Part shown: one piece after another, positions 31,914-35,417 of the stretch
How the letters are laid out: each line of letters begins with the position of its first letter
Numbering within the stretch: position 1 is the stretch's first letter
From: JBCCEJ01 sp039030335
GTDB lineage: Bacteria; Pseudomonadota; Gammaproteobacteria; HK1
Direction: 5' to 3'
DNA length: 35,417 bases
Assembly (NCBI GenBank): GCA_039030335.1
Contig: JBCCEJ010000058.1
Coordinates: forward strand, 1-35,417
The notes under the pieces: generated by a model
Database searches by the model: none
What the model saw: only the letters and a program-made list of their open reading frames with translations
What the model was told of the DNA's origin: nothing
Made by a program: the position numbers and the translations under genes

Positions 31914-33175
31914 GCCTCTTGCTCGGCGCCATCGCTGATGACTTCACCGGTGCGACCGATCTCGCCAACACGCTGGTAAAGCAGGGCATGCGCACCGTCC
32001 AGGCGATCGGCGTGCCGGACCCGGATTTCGATGTCTCCGGGACCGATGCGATCGTCGTTGCGCTCAAGTCGCGCACGACACCGGCCGACGAGGCCGTTGC
32101 CGAGTCCCTTCAGGCGCTCAGCTGGCTGCAAAGCCACGATGTGCGCCAGGTGTTCTTCAAATACTGCTCGACGTTCGATTCGACCGATGCTGGCAATATC
32201 GGACCGGTTGCTGACGCATTGCTGGATGCCTTGGAGAGTCCGTTCACGATCGCCTGTCCGGCGTTTCCGACCACTGGTCGTACGATCTTCAAGGGTCACC
32301 TGTTCGTCGGTGACCTGCTGCTCTCCGACAGCACGATGAAGGACCATCCGCTAACCCCGATGCGCGATGCGAATCTGGTCAACGTGCTGGGGCGCCAGAC
32401 ACACCACCCGGTTGGTCTCGTGGCTCGCGATACGGTGGCGTCCGGCGCGGACGCAGTGCGTGCGCGTTATGCGGAACTGGCCGCGGCGGGGAGCCGGTTT
32501 GCGATCGTCGATGCGGTCGATGATGCGGACCTGATGGTCATCGGGGAGGCTTCGGCCGGGCTTGCGCTGATCACGGGCGGCTCGGGCGTGGCGCTCGGGT
32601 TGCCGGCGAACTTTCGCCGGGCAGGCTCGCTAACTGATTCCAGCGGTGCGCGCTTGCCCGTGAGTGCCGGCGCGGCCTGCGTGCTGGCCGGCAGTTGCTC
32701 GGCCGCGACCCGCGAGCAGATCGCGCATGCCGACGCCGCCTGGCCGCGCTACCAGATCGATCCACGCCGCATCGCCGGTGGTCACGATGTGGCGGCTGAA
32801 GCCCTCGCATGGGCGGCTGAATGTGACGACCGGACTCCGAGGCTGATGTTCTCATCTGCAGACCCGGCGGCGATCGCCGGCATTCAGGCCGAACTCGGGC
32901 GCGACGCGGCTGGTGAGATGGTCGAGCGTACGATGGCGCGCATTGCCGAAGGGCTGGTCGCGGCCGGGTGCCGGCGTCTCATCGTAGCGGGCGGTGAGAC
33001 GTCGGGTGCAGTCGTGTCGGCGCTCGGTGTGCGCGGTTTGCGGATCGGGCCGGAGATCGACCCTGGGGTTCCGTGGTGCGAAACACTCGGGCCTGAACCG
33101 ATGGCACTAGCGCTCAAGTCCGGGAATTTTGGCGGCCGGGATTTTTTCGCCAAGGCGCTCTCGATGCTTGGATGA
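31910..33175 (+). CDS. otnK: Four-carbon acid sugar kinase family protein (OtnK-like)
   Basis: A 421-aa cytoplasmic kinase of the former DUF1537 family, whose characterised members phosphorylate 3-oxo-tetronate or D-threonate. LGAIADDFTGATDLANTLV opens the N-terminal domain. FFKYCSTFDSTDAGNIGPVA and ACPAFPTTGRTIFKGHLFV are strongly conserved. The C-terminal nucleotide-binding domain has LITGGSGVALGLPANF, VLAGSCSAATREQI, VAGGETSGAVVSALG and SGNFGGRDFF. The length is normal. The ATGA overlap with the dehydrogenase gene in front implies a shared pathway. An OtnC-like aldolase or OtnI isomerase is not in the window. Confidence 0.92.
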   Translation: MSLLLGAIADDFTGATDLANTLVKQGMRTVQAIGVPDPDFDVSGTDAIVVALKSRTTPADEAVAESLQALSWLQSHDVRQVFFKYCSTFDSTDAGNIGPVADALLDALESPFTIACPAFPTTGRTIFKGHLFVGDLLLSDSTMKDHPLTPMRDANLVNVLGRQTHHPVGLVARDTVASGADAVRARYAELAAAGSRFAIVDAVDDADLMVIGEASAGLALITGGSGVALGLPANFRRAGSLTDSSGARLPVSAGAACVLAGSCSAATREQIAHADAAWPRYQIDPRRIAGGHDVAAEALAWAAECDDRTPRLMFSSADPAAIAGIQAELGRDAAGEMVERTMARIAEGLVAAGCRRLIVAGGETSGAVVSALGVRGLRIGPEIDPGVPWCETLGPEPMALALKSGNFGGRDFFAKALSMLG

Positions 33176-33226
33176 CGTACACTCTTCACGAGTACGTCTG
33201 AACCTGGATGGTAGTGGCGCTGCATC

Positions 33227-34021
33227 GTGGACCGTGAGTATCGAACCCCTGAAAGTGCCTCGCGAGCTGGCCAGGAGCGCGTGCATCAGAATCTGCAGAC
33301 CACGATTCGGCGCGGTTTCGACGAACGCCCTTTCCTGCTTCGCATGCGCTTTGGCTACGAGGGTGGGCGCACCGGACCGCTTCTGTTCATCGGCAGCATC
33401 AACCGCAGTTGGCGCGACTACATCAACGGCAACCTGCGCGCTACGGACCTCGTCACTGGCACCTGCTGGCTCGGACGTGGCGATACCGGCCGTACGTTGA
33501 TCCGACTCCGTCCCGAGGGCGGGCGGGGCGCCACGGCGTCTACGTTGCTCGACCTCAATCGGGCGTTGCGAGGTATCAACGCGGAGGCGGAATTCCTCAC
33601 CGAAGGGCAAGGGACCGCTGCTGATGCGGGCATCGTCGTCAGCGAGCCGCGGGCAGTCCCACCATCTCCGGCGGAATCATCGGGCATACCCGCTCAGGCG
33701 GCAGGCAGTGCGATGCCCGCGGAGACCGCTCCGGTCCAGCCTGCGCCCGCCGAAGAGCCGCCCGTCGAGGGGGGCGATGCCACCGCTACCACTGCTGATC
33801 CGAATCGCCTCGCGAAGGCACTTCGCGAGGGGTTCGAGGCGTTCAAACAATCGCCGACGCGCGAGGCTCTGGACGGTTTGAAGGCGCAGATCGAGGCGTT
33901 CGACGCGGTGATTGCCGCTGCTCCTGAACATGCGGGTGGCAAGGCGCACCAGTTCGTTCAGAAGCTTGCGGCGCTGTTGGATGCCAAGGGTGCCGCCTTC
34001 GTGGCCAGCAAAGGCGGGTGA
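33227..34021 (+). CDS. Hypothetical protein with globular N-domain, Pro/Ala/Glu-rich linker and helical C-terminus
   Basis: I do not recognise this 264-aa protein. It starts at GTG 33227, 51 bases after the kinase gene. Residues about 25-130 look globular and basic (RRGFDERPFLLRMRFGYEGG, GPLLFIGSINRSWRDYINGN, GTCWLGRGDTGRTLIRLRPE). Residues about 135-190 are a low-complexity linker rich in Pro, Ala, Glu and Ser. Residues about 195-260 are predicted helical (KALREGFEAFKQSPTREALD, KAHQFVQKLAALLDAKGAAF). There is no signal peptide or membrane segment. Codon use is like that of its neighbours and no overlapping frame is better. A bifunctional or adaptor layout is a guess. Confidence 0.75.
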   Translation: MDREYRTPESASRAGQERVHQNLQTTIRRGFDERPFLLRMRFGYEGGRTGPLLFIGSINRSWRDYINGNLRATDLVTGTCWLGRGDTGRTLIRLRPEGGRGATASTLLDLNRALRGINAEAEFLTEGQGTAADAGIVVSEPRAVPPSPAESSGIPAQAAGSAMPAETAPVQPAPAEEPPVEGGDATATTADPNRLAKALREGFEAFKQSPTREALDGLKAQIEAFDAVIAAAPEHAGGKAHQFVQKLAALLDAKGAAFVASKGG

Positions 34022-34046
34022 TCCGAACCCTTTCGCGGCCTGACCT

Positions 34047-34919
34047 TCACCATCGATCGATGCGCGCCAGAGCGATGCCGGCCTCACCGGCGACGGCATA
34101 GAGCAGAAAGTTCCCTTCATCGCCCACGTAGATAGCGGGGTCGCGAAGTTCGAACTTGCGTTCCCTGGCGATGCCGCGCACCGACGGGATCGACGGGCAA
34201 TCGACGCCTTCGTAGCGGTGTTCGGGAGCGAGCAGATCCGCGGCTTCAACCGCCTGCCCATCCGCGAATGGCCTCGTCAGATCGAGCTCTGCGGCCAGCA
34301 GCCGTTCCGGACAGTCACCGACGTTCGTATAAACGATATGCAGCATCGTACCGCGCACGGCAACCGCCGCGTGGCGCATTGCCGGCGTCGCGAGCGAGCC
34401 AACCGGTTCGAAGTCGGTAAACCCGTCCCGCGAGCGGAACAGGTGCCCTGGCATGGCCAGCGCGTGCCACGCAGCATCGAAGCGGAAGACGCGAAAGTAA
34501 GGCGGTCCCAGGTTGTCGGAAACGGTTTTGAAGTGAAGCCCGTCGGCCGACACTGCGACGCGCGTGTGTTGGGGGACGTTCTGGCTGGTATCCGCCTCAC
34601 TGCCATGAAAGTACATTCGCAGCTCCCTTCGCTCAGCGTCCACGATGACATCGGGCGATGCGATGTGGCCGGCGAATCCGGACTGGCTGAGATCGAGCGT
34701 TCCCGGCGCGTGTATCCGCCACGGCCCCGCGACCCGGTCGGCGTAGGCGAGCCGAATGAAGTGACCGTCATGGTGCGCGAAGTACAGGTAGTAGCGCCCG
34801 AGCGGATTGGCAATCCAGTCGGGCACGCGGATAAGCGACGGCCCGTTGATGTTGCCGCCGATGCGCGGGTCCATCGCGGGGGTGATAATGGCTTCGTGGT
34901 TGAGACGGGTGACCTGCAT
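34047..34919 (-). CDS. GH43-like five-bladed beta-propeller protein
   Basis: A 290-aa protein resembling the glycoside hydrolase 43/32/62 propeller superfamily. It has repeated strands such as GPSLIRVPDWIANPLGRYYL, HHDGHFIRLAYADRVAGPW, GHIASPDVIVDAERRELRMY and THTR-like blade edges; RKFELRDPAIYVGDEGNFLL forms the last blade. Acidic residues in the blade turns (SPDVIVD, RDPAIY) stand where GH43 catalytic acids lie, but the overall match is weak and activity is uncertain. No signal peptide is present. It is convergent with the hypothetical gene (25-base gap) and divergent from the SDR fragment. Confidence 0.72.
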   Translation of the reverse strand: MQVTRLNHEAIITPAMDPRIGGNINGPSLIRVPDWIANPLGRYYLYFAHHDGHFIRLAYADRVAGPWRIHAPGTLDLSQSGFAGHIASPDVIVDAERRELRMYFHGSEADTSQNVPQHTRVAVSADGLHFKTVSDNLGPPYFRVFRFDAAWHALAMPGHLFRSRDGFTDFEPVGSLATPAMRHAAVAVRGTMLHIVYTNVGDCPERLLAAELDLTRPFADGQAVEAADLLAPEHRYEGVDCPSIPSVRGIARERKFELRDPAIYVGDEGNFLLYAVAGEAGIALARIDRW

Positions 34920-35086
34920 GGTGGAACGCTCGAGACGTTGGTCGAAGGCCTGCGATGAACGAGCATAACCGAGCAGCGCGCAGCCGCGGGCAGTATCGGG
35001 CTGGGGTTGCGCACCGTTCAGCCGTCATCATCGTGGCGACGCGCCCGCCAGTGCCATTTTTGCGCGTGTTTTAGGAGAACTCTTCA

Positions 35087-35299
35087 ATGAGCATGTTAAC
35101 TGGCAGAACCGTGCTGGTGACGGGTGGAGCGAGCGGTATCGGGCGTGCGAGCGCTATCGCTATTGCCCGTGAAGGAGCGCGGGTGGTGGTCGCCGATCTG
35201 CAGGACGCCACATCCGTGGTAGCGCAGATTGCAGGGGACGGTGGTGAAGCCCATCAGCATCAGGTCGATGTGTCGGACGAAACCGCCGTTGCGGCGTAG
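35087..35299 (+). pseudogene. SDR-family dehydrogenase, 5' fragment ending at an inversion junction
   Basis: The first 70 residues of a classical short-chain dehydrogenase. MSMLTGRTVLVTGGASGIGR is the nucleotide-binding start. VVVADLQDA and HQVDVSDETAVAA follow, and then TAG at 35297. The ribosome-binding site AGGAGAAC (35073-35080) precedes ATG 35087. The missing continuation of the protein is present immediately downstream but on the opposite strand (next entry). The stop therefore reflects a rearranged or chimeric sequence rather than the natural gene end. Confidence 0.88.
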
Positions 35300-35417
35300 A
35301 TCGAGGTCGACAATCTTGGCTGTGGGTCCCTCGATACCGGCGTTGTTAAACGCGCCATCAAGGCTCCCGAAGCGGCCTGCGATGTCCGCGATCAACGCCG
35401 CAACGGCGGTTTCGCCC
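35300..35417 (-). pseudogene. Inverted continuation of the SDR gene, bounded by 20-base inverted repeats
   Basis: On the minus strand this segment reads ETAVAALIADIAGRFGSLDG then AFNNAGIEGPTAKIVDLD, exactly what should follow DETAVAA of the forward fragment. The 20 bases at 35278-35297 recur as a perfect inverted copy at 35395-35414. Bases just outside differ (GGAC against GGGC). The window ends three bases later. Inversion between the repeats or a fold-back assembly chimera would both give this. Confidence 0.85.

Overview
The window is a GC-rich, densely coded bacterial segment. Together, the NasA-CobA-CysG nitrate and siroheme genes, the REP-associated transposase and the cobalamin riboswitch suggest a proteobacterium, most likely a gammaproteobacterium with a broad catabolic repertoire. 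The taxonomy is inference, because there is no rRNA or marker gene. One end carries a 5'-incomplete gene and the other an inverted junction, as expected of a contig from an assembled genome.

Layout. 1-3.5 kb: C-terminal half of assimilatory nitrate reductase, overlapping a siroheme methyltransferase (CobA). A convergent CysG-like dehydrogenase/ferrochelatase follows. 3.5-5.7 kb: a REP-associated tyrosine transposase (RAYT) flanked by short GTGTGTGTC-type repeats. 5.7-9.6 kb: reverse-strand MFS transporter, HlyD-type adaptor and flavin-dependent monooxygenase. 9.6-12.7 kb: forward operon of beta-hydroxyacid dehydrogenase, enoyl-CoA hydratase and class III CoA-transferase. 12.75-13.03 kb: a tandem array of hairpin repeats sharing its loop with the repeats around the RAYT. 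13-18 kb: CitE-like lyase, metallo-beta-lactamase-fold hydrolase, zinc alcohol dehydrogenase and GMC oxidoreductase. 18-22.6 kb: an SDR whose whole catalytic tetrad is substituted, then an operon of TauD-like dioxygenase, exported amidohydrolase, YtkA-like protein and di-heme MauG/CCP-type protein. 22.6-26.6 kb: canonical SDR, CobC (cobalamin synthesis), a Rieske oxygenase of the carnitine/betaine type and a second enoyl-CoA hydratase.

26.7-30.7 kb: a cobalamin riboswitch leads five tightly overlapping genes of a cobalt/nickel ECF transporter (NikK-CbiM-NikL-CbiQ-CbiO). The last gene is interrupted by an amber codon. 30.8-33.2 kb: a tartrate/isopropylmalate-type dehydrogenase translationally coupled to a four-carbon acid sugar kinase. 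33.2-35.4 kb: an unrecognised protein, a GH43-like beta-propeller protein and a broken SDR whose second part is inverted.

How the genes work together. Siroheme made by CysG and CobA would serve nitrite reduction downstream of NasA. Cobalt import under B12 control and CobC both serve cobalamin supply. Most other genes are single steps of carboxylic-acid, CoA-ester and alcohol catabolism whose substrates cannot be read from the sequence. The least explained signals are the RAYT-linked hairpin repeat family, the tetrad-less SDR and the TauD/amidohydrolase/YtkA/MauG operon.
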